This document shows, piece after piece, positions 51,569 through 58,908 of a stretch of 64,000 nt of DNA. A program made the translations under genes and the position numbers. A model generated the notes under the pieces. The model did not search any database. It was not told the origin of the DNA and saw only the letters and a program-made list of their open reading frames with translations. Origin of the DNA: Mxb001 sp964537955 (GTDB lineage: Bacteria; Actinomycetota; Actinomycetes; S36-B12). The stretch spans positions 1 to 64,000 of the forward strand of contig CAZICY010000003.1 of assembly GCA_964537955.1 (NCBI GenBank). Direction: 5' to 3'. Position 1 is the stretch's first letter, and every line of letters begins with the position of its first letter.

Positions 51569-52350
51569 GGCAGCGCTCGAGCCGACCAGCGACCGTCGCG
51601 ACGATGCACCTCCAAGGGGATGCCATACGTGGCGGACAGCGCTTCGTTGGTGAGCACGTCCGCCACGCGCCCCTGCGCGACCGCGGCCCCACCGCGCAGG
51701 AGAAGCGCATGCGTGATCCCAGGGGGTATCTCCTCGACGTGATGCGTGACGAGGACGGTCGTGGGAGCCGCCGGATCGCTGGCCATGTCGCCGAGTCGAC
51801 GCACCAGTTGCTCGCGTCCGCCGAGATCGAGGCCGGCGGCGGGCTCGTCCAGCAGCAGGATCTCGGGATCGCTCATGAGAGCGCGGGCGATGAGCACGCG
51901 CTTGCGCTCGCCGTCCGAGAGGGTCGAGAAGCGTCGATCCGCGAGCTCGCTCACCCCCAGCAGCCGAAGCAGCCGAGAGGCCCGACGGGCATCGGCGTCG
52001 TCGTACTCCTCACGCCAGCGACCGGTGATCCCCCACGACGCCGTCAGCACCACGTCGCGCACCCGCTCCCGGGGCGGGATCGACTCGGTCAGGCCCGCCC
52101 CGACGAGGCCGATCTGCGGTCGCAGGTCGAACACGTCGGTCATGCCCAGCGTCTCCCCCAGGATCGACAGGCTCCCGGTCGTGGGGTGCTGTCGTGTGGC
52201 GGCCAGCGACAGGAGGGTCGACTTGCCCGCGCCGTTGGGGCCGAGGAGGACCCAGCGCTCGTCCGAGCGCACCGTCCACGTGATGTCGGAGAGGATCCAG
52301 GAAGCGCCACGTCGCACGCCCACCGACTCCAGGGCGAGCACGACGGTCAC
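51565..52350 (-). CDS. ABC transporter ATP-binding protein
   Basis: A 261-residue single ATPase domain. Walker A is LLGPNGAGKSTLLSLAA, the signature LSDGERKRVLIARAL, Walker B ILLLDEPAAGLD, and the switch His is in VLVTHHVEEIP. No membrane partner is encoded nearby, so the transported compound is unknown. Two in-frame GTG codons are possible. The one at 52350 is preferred because TAGGTT lies exactly 6 bases before it, whereas the one at 52356 would abut the box. It is divergent from the gene at 52381 with 30 bases between starts. Confidence 0.88.
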   Translation of the reverse strand: MTVVLALESVGVRRGASWILSDITWTVRSDERWVLLGPNGAGKSTLLSLAATRQHPTTGSLSILGETLGMTDVFDLRPQIGLVGAGLTESIPPRERVRDVVLTASWGITGRWREEYDDADARRASRLLRLLGVSELADRRFSTLSDGERKRVLIARALMSDPEILLLDEPAAGLDLGGREQLVRRLGDMASDPAAPTTVLVTHHVEEIPPGITHALLLRGGAAVAQGRVADVLTNEALSATYGIPLEVHRRDGRWSARALP

Positions 52351-52356
52351 TTGCAC

Positions 52357-52362
52357 AACCTA
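52357..52362 (-). promoter_or_regulatory. -10 box TAGGTT, leaderless start of ABC ATPase gene
   Basis: The minus strand reads TAGGTT, then exactly 6 bases, then the GTG at 52350. Confidence 0.55.
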
Positions 52363-52368
52363 GCCGGA

Positions 52369-52374
52369 TAGCGT
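52369..52374 (+). promoter_or_regulatory. -10 box TAGCGT, leaderless start of gene at 52381
   Basis: TAGCGT is followed by exactly 6 bases and then the ATG at 52381. It lies only 6 bases from the divergent box for the ABC ATPase. Confidence 0.55.
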
Positions 52375-52380
52375 CTGCGC

Positions 52381-53064
52381 ATGTCCCTTGCGTCCCTCGG
52401 CGTCGGCGCGCCCGGGTGGCGAGCGGGCCGCGCGGCCGCTGTCCTCGCAGCGCTGCTGCGTGCCGACCTTCCAGCCGATGACGCCCTGGACGCCCTCGCC
52501 GGTCTCGGGGAGCCGGACGAGGGCTGGTGGAGCGTCGTGGGACGTGCCCGGCGAGCGGGCTCCGTGGCCCTTCTGCTGCCGCGTCCCGGTGACCCCCGGG
52601 GCGTCTCGCTACCGCGCGGCATCGTGACGTCCGGAGCCGTGGGCTGGGACACCGATGAGGGCAGTTCCTGGCTGCTCGCCGACGGGATCGGGCAGTGGCA
52701 CGCCATCGACCTCTCGGGCCAGCGGCACCCTCCCCGTGACCTCGAGGACGCTGATCGGCAACTGCGGGTCGCCATCGTGGACGTGGCGCACCTCGTCGAT
52801 GGGCTGGGGCTCCTCGATCCCGGGGTCGCGGGACAAGCGACCACCATGACCGTGCACGAGCGCCGGGAAGTCGAGCACACAGTGGACTCGTGGCTCCTCG
52901 GGCCGCCCGCGCTCGCGCCGCGCGGACGTGCTGTCGCGGCCGTCGGCCTGCGGATGCTTCTCGCGATCGACGGGGTCCGCGCACTTGCGGACTCCGCGCC
53001 GCTGGAGGCTGCGGCGCGCCAGGCGGTCGAGGCGGCGTACACCTTGGGACCCGCGCCGCGTTAG
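52381..53064 (+). CDS. hypothetical protein, soluble, upstream of serB
   Basis: A 227-residue protein that I cannot assign. It is soluble, acidic in the middle and Ala/Leu-rich. Trp-containing stretches (DEGWWSVVGRARRAG, TDEGSSWLLADGIGQWHAID) are the most distinctive parts. No signal peptide, membrane helix or known catalytic motif is visible. A leaderless ATG is supported by the TAGCGT box. The TAG stop (53062-53064) also starts the promoter box for serB, so the two genes are adjacent without a gap. Confidence 0.8.
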   Translation: MSLASLGVGAPGWRAGRAAAVLAALLRADLPADDALDALAGLGEPDEGWWSVVGRARRAGSVALLLPRPGDPRGVSLPRGIVTSGAVGWDTDEGSSWLLADGIGQWHAIDLSGQRHPPRDLEDADRQLRVAIVDVAHLVDGLGLLDPGVAGQATTMTVHERREVEHTVDSWLLGPPALAPRGRAVAAVGLRMLLAIDGVRALADSAPLEAAARQAVEAAYTLGPAPR

Positions 53065-53067
53065 GCT
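53062..53067 (+). promoter_or_regulatory. -10 box TAGGCT before serB, built on the upstream stop codon
   Basis: TAGGCT lies 7 bases before the GTG at 53075. Its first three bases are the stop codon of the upstream gene. Confidence 0.5.
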
Positions 53068-53074
53068 GCCGTGC

Positions 53075-54277
53075 GTGGACGGCACCCTCCTCGCCATCCT
53101 CAGCGGCCGTGACCGGCCCGGCGTCACCGCCTCCCTCTTCGACGCGCTGCGGCACACGCCGTGCGAGGTGCTCGACATCCAGCAGATCGTGGTGCGCGGC
53201 CGCCTCGTCCTCGCCGTCCTGCTCGGCGTGCGAGCCAGCGACGTCGGGGACACGCGAGCTGTCATCCACGCCGAGGCAGCGCGCCTGGGCATGGAGGTCG
53301 AGTCCGTGCCGGGAGCGACGATCGCGCGCAAGGATCCCGAGCGACGACGGATCCACGTGACCGCCATGGCCGCGCGCCTGACACCGGGCGCCGTCGCCGA
53401 GCTCGCGAGGACGATGGCCGAGCACGGCTGGAACATCGACCGGATCCGCCGCATCGCGTCCTATCCCGTGACCGCCGTCGTCTTCGAGGCCTCGGGCGAG
53501 GACATCGCCGACCTGCGCCGTCAGCTGTCCGAGGCCGCTCCGCGCCTCGGCGTCGATGTCGCCGTGCAGCACGCGGGCCTCGATCGCCGAGGTCAGCGGC
53601 TCGTCGTCATGGACGTGGACTCGACGCTCATCCAGGACGAGGTGATCGACCTGCTGGCCGAGGAGGCCGGCGTGCTGGAGCAGGTCGCTGCCATCACTGA
53701 GCGCGCCATGCGCGGCGAGATCGACTTCGCGCAGTCCCTTCGGGAGCGCGTGAGCCATCTCGAGGGACTCTCCGTCGATGCCCTGGACAGGACGGCAGCT
53801 CGGATCCGTCTCACGCCGGGTGCACGCACGCTGTGCCGGACCCTGCGCCGCCTCGGCTTCCGGGTGTGCCTCGTGTCGGGCGGCTTCCGCGAGGTCATCA
53901 CGCCGCTGGCCGAGCAGCTGGACGTGGACGGGCTGCGTGCCAACGCGCTGGAGGTCCGCGACGGCAGGCTCACCGGCCGGGTCCTGGGCCCCATCGTCGA
54001 TCGGGAAGGCAAGCGTGAGGCGCTTGAGGGATTCGCTCAGGAATTCGCCATCCCCCTCAGTCGCACCATCGCCATCGGCGACGGCGCCAACGATCTGGAC
54101 ATGCTCGACGCCGCGGGCCTGGGAATCGCCTTCAACGCCAAGCCTCTCGTCCAGGCGGCTGCGGACACGACCGTCAACGCACCCTACCTGGACTCCGTCC
54201 TGTTCCTGCTCGGAATCACTCGCGAGGAGATCGAGGAGGCCGACGCCGACGAGGCGCTCTCGGCCGTCATCGACTAG
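53075..54277 (+). CDS. serB: phosphoserine phosphatase SerB with N-terminal ACT domains
   Basis: A 400-residue enzyme for the last step of serine synthesis. Two N-terminal ACT-like regions (LLAILSGRDRPGVTASLFDA and IHVTAMAARLTPGAVAELAR) may sense serine. The HAD domain starts at VVMDVDSTLIQDEVIDLLAE with nucleophile Asp180 and Asp182. CLVSGGFREVITPLAEQLDV, REGKREALEGFAQEF and IAIGDGANDLDMLDAAGLGI complete the motifs. The GTG start at 53075 gives the family N-terminus. The TAG stop is shared on opposite strands with sixA through the CTAG at 54274-54277. Confidence 0.94.
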   Translation: MDGTLLAILSGRDRPGVTASLFDALRHTPCEVLDIQQIVVRGRLVLAVLLGVRASDVGDTRAVIHAEAARLGMEVESVPGATIARKDPERRRIHVTAMAARLTPGAVAELARTMAEHGWNIDRIRRIASYPVTAVVFEASGEDIADLRRQLSEAAPRLGVDVAVQHAGLDRRGQRLVVMDVDSTLIQDEVIDLLAEEAGVLEQVAAITERAMRGEIDFAQSLRERVSHLEGLSVDALDRTAARIRLTPGARTLCRTLRRLGFRVCLVSGGFREVITPLAEQLDVDGLRANALEVRDGRLTGRVLGPIVDREGKREALEGFAQEFAIPLSRTIAIGDGANDLDMLDAAGLGIAFNAKPLVQAAADTTVNAPYLDSVLFLLGITREEIEEADADEALSAVID

Positions 54278-54786
54278 CCGCGCGGGACGGCGAAGGCCGA
54301 GAGTGCCGCCTCCCCCGGCTGCCCCCACGATCCGGGCAGGTGCAGTACGGCGATCCCCGACGTCGGGAACTTGGCGCTGAGGCGGGCAAGCCCCCCGGGA
54401 TCACCTCCCCGGGCGAAGGCAAGCGCGTACTCCTCGATCCCCGGGTTGTGACCAACGACGAGCGCTGTGCGTGCCTCCTCGGACACGGCGGCCACGACCT
54501 CGGGAAGCCGCGATCCCCAGTCGTCGTAGATCCGATCGTCCTCGCGCAGAACGTGCACCTCGATGTGCCCCGCGATCCGCTGCCACGTCTGGCGAGCCCT
54601 GCGCGCGGGAGACACGACCACCTCGTCCACGCGCGGAAACGCCGCACCGATCCAGTGGCCAGCGGCCACGGCGTCGCGCTCGCCGCGCGCTGACAGGGGA
54701 CGGTCGCGATCCGCGACGCCCGGCGGGTAGTCGGACTTCGCGTGCCGCATGAGGATGAGGGTCCGCATGTCGGTGCTGGACATCAT
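54274..54786 (-). CDS. SixA-type histidine phosphatase
   Basis: A 170-residue phosphatase of the histidine phosphatase superfamily. LILMRHAKSDYPPGVADRDR gives the RHAK catalytic His, VVSPARRARQTWQRI the Arg, and TALVVGHNPGIEEYALAF the second His. SixA acts on phosphohistidine in phosphotransfer proteins of Escherichia coli; the target here is unknown. The ATG at 54786 overlaps the fabI stop (ATGA), so it is chosen. A shorter start at 54768 (MRTLILMRHAK) is possible. It sits at the end of the fabG-fabI operon. Confidence 0.85.
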   Translation of the reverse strand: MMSSTDMRTLILMRHAKSDYPPGVADRDRPLSARGERDAVAAGHWIGAAFPRVDEVVVSPARRARQTWQRIAGHIEVHVLREDDRIYDDWGSRLPEVVAAVSEEARTALVVGHNPGIEEYALAFARGGDPGGLARLSAKFPTSGIAVLHLPGSWGQPGEAALSAFAVPRG

Positions 54787-55550
54787 GCGCCCTGCGAGTG
54801 GACGCCTCCATCGACGTGCACGATCTCCCCCGTGGTGGCCGGGAACCAGTCCGACAGGAGCGCGACGCATGCCTTGGCGGCGGGCCCCGGGTCGTCGAGG
54901 TCCCAGCCGAGGGGCGCGCGGGATTGCCACACGTTCTCGAAGTCCTCGAACCCGGGGATGCTCTTGGCGGCCATGGTGCGGATCGGCCCAGCCGCCACCA
55001 GGTTGACCCGGATCCCGGCAGGTCCGAGGTCGCGCGCGAGGTAGCGGGACGTCGACTCCAGGGCCGCCTTGGCGACGCCCATCCAGTCGTAGGTCGGCCA
55101 GGCGACCGTCGCGTCGAAGTCCAGGCCCACGACCGAGGCGCCCTCCCCCATGACCGGTCGGCAGGCCATGGCGAGCGACTTCAGCGAGTAGGCCGACACC
55201 TCGAGCGCGGTGCTCACATCCGGCCAGGGGGTGTCGAGGAAGCGGCCGCCGAGGGCGGACTCCGGGGCGTAGCCGATGGAGTGCAGCACCCCGTCGATCC
55301 CGTCGACATGCGCTCCGACCCGCTCTGCCAAGGTCGCGAGGTCCTCCGTGGACGTGACGTCGAGCTCGACCACAGGCGCCTCCTGCGGCAGGCGCGATGC
55401 CGTGCGCCGGGTGAGCGACAGGGCGCGCCCGAAGGAGGTGAGCACGACCGTGGCCCCCTCCTGCTGCGCCAATCGAGCCACGTGGAAGGCGATCGACTGA
55501 TCGGTGAGCACGCCTGTGACCAGGACGCGCTTGCCCTCGAGAATTCCCAT
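54783..55550 (-). CDS. fabI: enoyl-ACP reductase FabI (InhA-like)
   Basis: A 255-residue NADH-dependent reductase for the last step of fatty acid elongation. VLVTGVLTDQSIAFHVARLA is the cofactor-binding motif in the InhA style. Tyr154 and Lys161 (YDWMGVAK) give the YxxxxxxK catalytic pair, and VNLVAAGPIRTMAAKSIPGF is the substrate loop. It is the class of enzyme inhibited by triclosan and isoniazid adducts. GAGGAGAGGG precedes the ATG. It lies 15 bases downstream of fabG, as in streptomycetes. Confidence 0.94.
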   Translation of the reverse strand: MGILEGKRVLVTGVLTDQSIAFHVARLAQQEGATVVLTSFGRALSLTRRTASRLPQEAPVVELDVTSTEDLATLAERVGAHVDGIDGVLHSIGYAPESALGGRFLDTPWPDVSTALEVSAYSLKSLAMACRPVMGEGASVVGLDFDATVAWPTYDWMGVAKAALESTSRYLARDLGPAGIRVNLVAAGPIRTMAAKSIPGFEDFENVWQSRAPLGWDLDDPGPAAKACVALLSDWFPATTGEIVHVDGGVHSQGA

Positions 55551-55565
55551 GCCCTCTCCTCGTCC

Positions 55566-56264
55566 CTAGTGGCCCATGCCGAGTCCGCCATCCACCGGGA
55601 TAACGGCGCCATTGACGTACGCCGCATCCGGGCCGGCGAGGAAGGCCACGACGGCGGCCACCTCGTCGGTCGTGCCATAGCGCGCTGCCGGGATCTGCCC
55701 CCGGATCGCCTCGCGCTGCTCCGCGGAGAGGGCTGCTGTCATGTCCGTCTCGACGAATCCCGGTGCGACGATGTTGGTGGTGATCCCGCGGGATCCGAGT
55801 TCGCGCGCCAGGCTGCGGCCCGCGCCGACGAGGCCGGCCTTGGCGGCCGCGTAGTTGACCTGCCCCGCAGAACCCAGCGCCCAGACGACGCTCGAGACGA
55901 GGACGATCCGGCCGTGGCGCGCCTTGACCATCCCGCGCGCGACGCGACGGGCGCACCGGATAGCGCCGACGAGGTTCGTCTGCAGTGCGGCCTCAAGATC
56001 GTCATCGCTCATGCGCACGAGAAGGGTGTCACGGGTGATGCCGGCGTTGGCGACGAGCACCGCGACCGCCCCGTGCTCCTGCTCGATGCGTGACACTGCG
56101 GCATCCACGGAGTCGGTGCTCGTGACATCGAGTCCCACGGCCGCGAGTCCGTCCGGGGCGTCCCCCGAGCGGCTCCCGACGACCACGTCGTGCCCCTGCT
56201 CACGCAGCGCACGCGCGATGGCCAGCCCGATGCCTCGATTGCCCCCGGTGACGAGCGCGACCAC
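55566..56264 (-). CDS. fabG: 3-oxoacyl-ACP reductase FabG
   Basis: A 232-residue SDR that reduces beta-ketoacyl-ACP with NADPH. VALVTGGNRGIGLAIARALR binds the cofactor, VLVANAGITRDTLLVRM is the NAG motif, and VLVSSVVWALGSAGQVNYAA with AKAGLVG supplies Ser, Tyr and Lys. APGFVETDM follows. An ATG 11 codons upstream (56297) keeps the frame open, but GTG at 56264 has GAGAGGAG at the right distance and gives the standard family length. It forms an operon with fabI and sixA. Confidence 0.92.
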   Translation of the reverse strand: MVALVTGGNRGIGLAIARALREQGHDVVVGSRSGDAPDGLAAVGLDVTSTDSVDAAVSRIEQEHGAVAVLVANAGITRDTLLVRMSDDDLEAALQTNLVGAIRCARRVARGMVKARHGRIVLVSSVVWALGSAGQVNYAAAKAGLVGAGRSLARELGSRGITTNIVAPGFVETDMTAALSAEQREAIRGQIPAARYGTTDEVAAVVAFLAGPDAAYVNGAVIPVDGGLGMGH

Positions 56265-56309
56265 GGGACTCCTCTCGCCTGACACCCTCGGGGGCATCGT
56301 CTTGAGCAG

Positions 56310-56315
56310 ACGCTA
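56310..56315 (-). promoter_or_regulatory. -10 box TAGCGT for fabG-fabI-sixA
   Basis: TAGCGT on the minus strand lies 45 bases before the chosen GTG start. A start site near 56303 would give a leader of about 40 bases with a ribosome binding site. Confidence 0.45.
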
Positions 56316-56379
56316 GTCGCCTGGGCATCGGCCCGAGACGGCGACATGCCTGCCGCTCCGGCGCGCCGCGTGACAGCAT

Positions 56380-57084
56380 GTGCGCGTGGCGCTTTGGGAG
56401 CTGCGAAGGGGCACTGCCGTCGATCGGCTGCTCTTCTTCACCGATGCGGTGGTGGCCGTCGCCATCACCGTCCTGGCCCTCCCCCTCTTCAGCATCCCGG
56501 GGCCCAAGCCGGGGCAGACGGTCCTCGACGTGATCTCGGCGAACTCCGGGCAGATCATCACCTTCGTCATCACCTTCCTCGTCATGGCCGTGATGTGGAA
56601 CATCCACAACCGGGTGATGAACTCCCTCGAGGCCTACGACGCGGTCGTCTTCTGGCTTGCCATCGCGTGGCTCATCGGCTTCGTCTTCCTGCCGTGGCCC
56701 TCGACGATGTACGGAGCCGGCGATCACTGGGGCTCGACCGACGTGACGTTGTTCACCAGCGACGGCACGGGAGCCCTCTACTGGTGGACCATGGCCTACA
56801 TCAGCGGCATCGGCACCCTGGCCTCGATGTACATCAACCGGCATCCACAGCTGATCAAGCCGAGCGATCGTGCCTACTGGGCCGGACTTCTCAAGACCCG
56901 TGCGCGCCTGCGCGGCTTGTCCTTCTTCCTGGTCTTCATCATCGCGGGGGCGGCCACGCTCGTGTACCCCTTCCTGGGCTACTGGGCGCTCATCCTCATC
57001 TGGCCTCTCAACATGCTCCTCCAGCCCACGAAGGCCCAGCGCGCCCGGCTGGAGGCCGACCAAGCTCCCGCCTCCAGCGACTGA
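56380..57084 (+). CDS. TMEM175-like (DUF1211) potassium channel family protein
   Basis: A 234-residue membrane protein with about six hydrophobic segments. RLLFFTDAVVAVAITVLALP matches the RxxxFSD pore helix of TMEM175 channels, with Thr in place of Ser. FVITFLVMAVMWNIHNRVMN is the usual second segment. Bacterial members conduct K+ as tetramers, whereas this protein has one FSD motif and so would need to oligomerise. The C-terminal tail is short and charged. Start choice among GTG codons at 56380 and 56386 is uncertain and no clear promoter box is seen. Confidence 0.82.
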   Translation: MRVALWELRRGTAVDRLLFFTDAVVAVAITVLALPLFSIPGPKPGQTVLDVISANSGQIITFVITFLVMAVMWNIHNRVMNSLEAYDAVVFWLAIAWLIGFVFLPWPSTMYGAGDHWGSTDVTLFTSDGTGALYWWTMAYISGIGTLASMYINRHPQLIKPSDRAYWAGLLKTRARLRGLSFFLVFIIAGAATLVYPFLGYWALILIWPLNMLLQPTKAQRARLEADQAPASSD

Positions 57085-57121
57085 GCCGGGGTCCCGGGCT
57101 GCGGGATGGGCGCCGCGGACG

Positions 57122-57127
57122 TAGCGT
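57122..57127 (+). promoter_or_regulatory. -10 box TAGCGT, leaderless start of DUF3099 gene
   Basis: TAGCGT is followed by exactly 6 bases and then the ATG at 57134. The spacer itself is GGAGGC, which would be too close to act as a ribosome binding site. Confidence 0.6.
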
Positions 57128-57133
57128 GGAGGC

Positions 57134-57445
57134 ATGTCCTCCCCGCGTCCGCCCGAGGTCCACAGCATCACCGGAGCCGGGGAGTCGCTCACGCAGGAGC
57201 AGACGGGCAGGACCCGGCGCTACCTCATCTCGATGACGATCCGCACGGCGTGCGTGATCCTGGCCATCATCGTGCCGGGCTGGCCGCGCTGGGTCTTCCT
57301 CGCGGGCGCGGTCGCCCTGCCCTACCTCGCCGTCGTCGCCGCCAATGCGGGCAAGAGCCGCAGGGGCAGCCCGCCGCCCGCGCCCGTGATCCCGTCGACG
57401 CGCATGCTGCCGGCCGGACCGGGCGGCACCGAGTCCCGCGCCTGA
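57134..57445 (+). CDS. DUF3099 family small membrane protein
   Basis: A 103-residue actinobacterial protein of unknown function. HSITGAGESLTQEQTGRTRR is the conserved N-terminal part, followed by two hydrophobic helices (IRTACVILAIIVPGWPRWVF and LAGAVALPYLAVVAANAG) and a Pro-rich tail. The family resemblance is to DUF3099. It lies 14 bases before surf1. Both have leaderless starts with the identical hexamer TAGCGT. Confidence 0.85.
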   Translation: MSSPRPPEVHSITGAGESLTQEQTGRTRRYLISMTIRTACVILAIIVPGWPRWVFLAGAVALPYLAVVAANAGKSRRGSPPPAPVIPSTRMLPAGPGGTESRA

Positions 57446-57447
57446 CC

Positions 57448-57453
57448 TAGCGT
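57448..57453 (+). promoter_or_regulatory. -10 box TAGCGT, leaderless start of SURF1 gene
   Basis: TAGCGT is followed by exactly 6 bases and then the GTG at 57460. Confidence 0.6.
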
Positions 57454-57459
57454 GGTCAC

Positions 57460-58185
57460 GTGCGGACCCTGCTGAGATCGCGTCGCTGGATCGCCTTCAC
57501 CGTGCTGGTGATCGTCGCGATCACGGCCTTTGGCTTCCTCAGCCGCTGGCAGTGGCAGCGGGCCGAGGAGGAGCGGACCGCACGCATCGCCTGGGCCACG
57601 CAGGAGGCGTCCAGCCGGGTCCCTCTGGCAGAGGCGCTCGCCGAACCCCGGGAGTGGATGCCGGTGCGCGTGAGCGGAGAGTTCGACCCGGACTCCACCG
57701 TGCTCGTGCGGCAGCGCCCGCTCGACGGACGCAACGGCTTCTGGGTCGCCAGCGCGCTCGATACCGAGAACGGCAGGGTGTGGGTCGTGCGCGGCTGGAT
57801 GCCGGCGACCGGTGCAGCCACCGGTCCCGTCGCGGCGCCGGAACCGCCCAGCGGGGCGGTGGCCCTCGATGCGCGCGTGCGCGTGCCCCCGGCCACGGAC
57901 GCGACCGAACCCACCGACCTGCCGGCCGGCCAGGTCTCCGGAATGAACCCGTCGCGGTTGGGTGCGGATATCACGTCGGTCTACCTCGAGGCCACGGCGT
58001 CCGAACCAACCGATCCGCAGGTCACGCGCCTGCCCGCCCCCGCGATCGACGAGACGCAGAACATCAGCTACGCGCTGCAATGGCTGGTCTTCGCGGCGGT
58101 GGCCATCACCGGGTGGTGGTACTTCCTGCGTCGCGAGGCCCGCGAGGACCAGGCCCTGGCGTCCTCCCGCGAGGACGCGCCCTGA
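57460..58185 (+). CDS. SURF1 family cytochrome oxidase assembly protein
   Basis: A 241-residue membrane protein with an N-terminal helix (WIAFTVLVIVAITAFGFLSR) and a C-terminal helix (ALQWLVFAAVAITGWWYFLR) around an external domain. LSRWQWQRAEEERTARIAWA, PVRVSGEFDPDSTVLVRQRP and GFWVASALDT with VWVVRGWMP are SURF1 hallmarks. The family helps assemble haem-copper cytochrome oxidase. The TGA overlaps the ATG of the SDR gene (TGATG), so the two are coupled. No oxidase subunits are in this window. Confidence 0.9.
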   Translation: MRTLLRSRRWIAFTVLVIVAITAFGFLSRWQWQRAEEERTARIAWATQEASSRVPLAEALAEPREWMPVRVSGEFDPDSTVLVRQRPLDGRNGFWVASALDTENGRVWVVRGWMPATGAATGPVAAPEPPSGAVALDARVRVPPATDATEPTDLPAGQVSGMNPSRLGADITSVYLEATASEPTDPQVTRLPAPAIDETQNISYALQWLVFAAVAITGWWYFLRREAREDQALASSREDAP

Positions 58186-58901
58186 TGGACCTCGGCCTCG
58201 CAGGAAGGCGCTACCTGGTCACCGGTGGCAGCCGAGGGCTCGGCCTGGCGACGGCCCAGGCCCTCGCAGCCGACGGCGCCACGACGTGCCTCGTGGCCCG
58301 CGACCCGGAGCAGCTAGCCGCAGCGCGCCTCTCGATGGGTTCAGGGCACGACGTCGTCGTGGCTGACCTCGCGGAGCGTTCGGCCGCCCTGATGGTGGCC
58401 GAGGCGGCCGGTCCACTCGATGGGGCGCTCGTCAACGTCGGCGGGCCCGCGCCGGGCACCGTGCTCGACCTCGACGACGAGCAGTGGGAGCGTGCCATCG
58501 ACGGAGTCCTGCTTGCGTCGCTGCGCCTGCTGCGTGCCGTCGCTCCCCGGATCGTCGACGGCGGCTCGATCCTCGTCGTGCTCTCGTCCACCGCCAAGGA
58601 GCCGATCCGCGACCTCGGCGCGAGCAATGCCCTTCGGCCTGGACTCGCGATGGTCGTGAAGGACCTTGCCGACGCCCTTGCACCGCGCGTCCGAGTGAAC
58701 GGCATCCTCCCGGGCCGCATCGCCACGGACAGGCTGCGCGCTCTCGCCGACGGGGACCTCGGCGCCGGCATCCCCCTGGGGCGCCCCGGCAGCCCTGAGG
58801 AGTTCGGGCGCGTCGCCGCCTTCCTGCTTTCCCCCGCTGCCTCATACGTCACGGGCACGCTCGTCGCGGTCGACGGCGGCATGCTGCGCTCGCCGTGGTG
58901 A
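58185..58901 (+). CDS. short-chain dehydrogenase/reductase, SNxxR subgroup
   Basis: A 238-residue SDR. RRYLVTGGSRGLGLATAQAL binds the nucleotide and LVNVGGPAPGTVLDLDDEQW stands for the NAG region. After LVVLSSTAKEPIRDLGASNA, LRPGLAMVVKDL replaces the usual Tyr-x3-Lys: Asn lies at the Tyr position. This SN-x-x-R pattern recurs in a subgroup annotated as 3-oxoacyl reductases, so it is unusual but not a broken gene. VDGGMLRSPW ends the fold. It is translationally coupled to SURF1. The convergent ABC exporter gene stops 8 bases away. Confidence 0.85.
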   Translation: MDLGLAGRRYLVTGGSRGLGLATAQALAADGATTCLVARDPEQLAAARLSMGSGHDVVVADLAERSAALMVAEAAGPLDGALVNVGGPAPGTVLDLDDEQWERAIDGVLLASLRLLRAVAPRIVDGGSILVVLSSTAKEPIRDLGASNALRPGLAMVVKDLADALAPRVRVNGILPGRIATDRLRALADGDLGAGIPLGRPGSPEEFGRVAAFLLSPAASYVTGTLVAVDGGMLRSPW

Positions 58902-58908
58902 GGCCCGA

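Noticed and set aside
52010..54328. A 772-codon minus-strand open frame opposite serB and its neighbour
   Set aside because: It is a high-GC shadow of serB and its neighbour. The product is rich in Arg, Gly and Ala with no recognisable motif.
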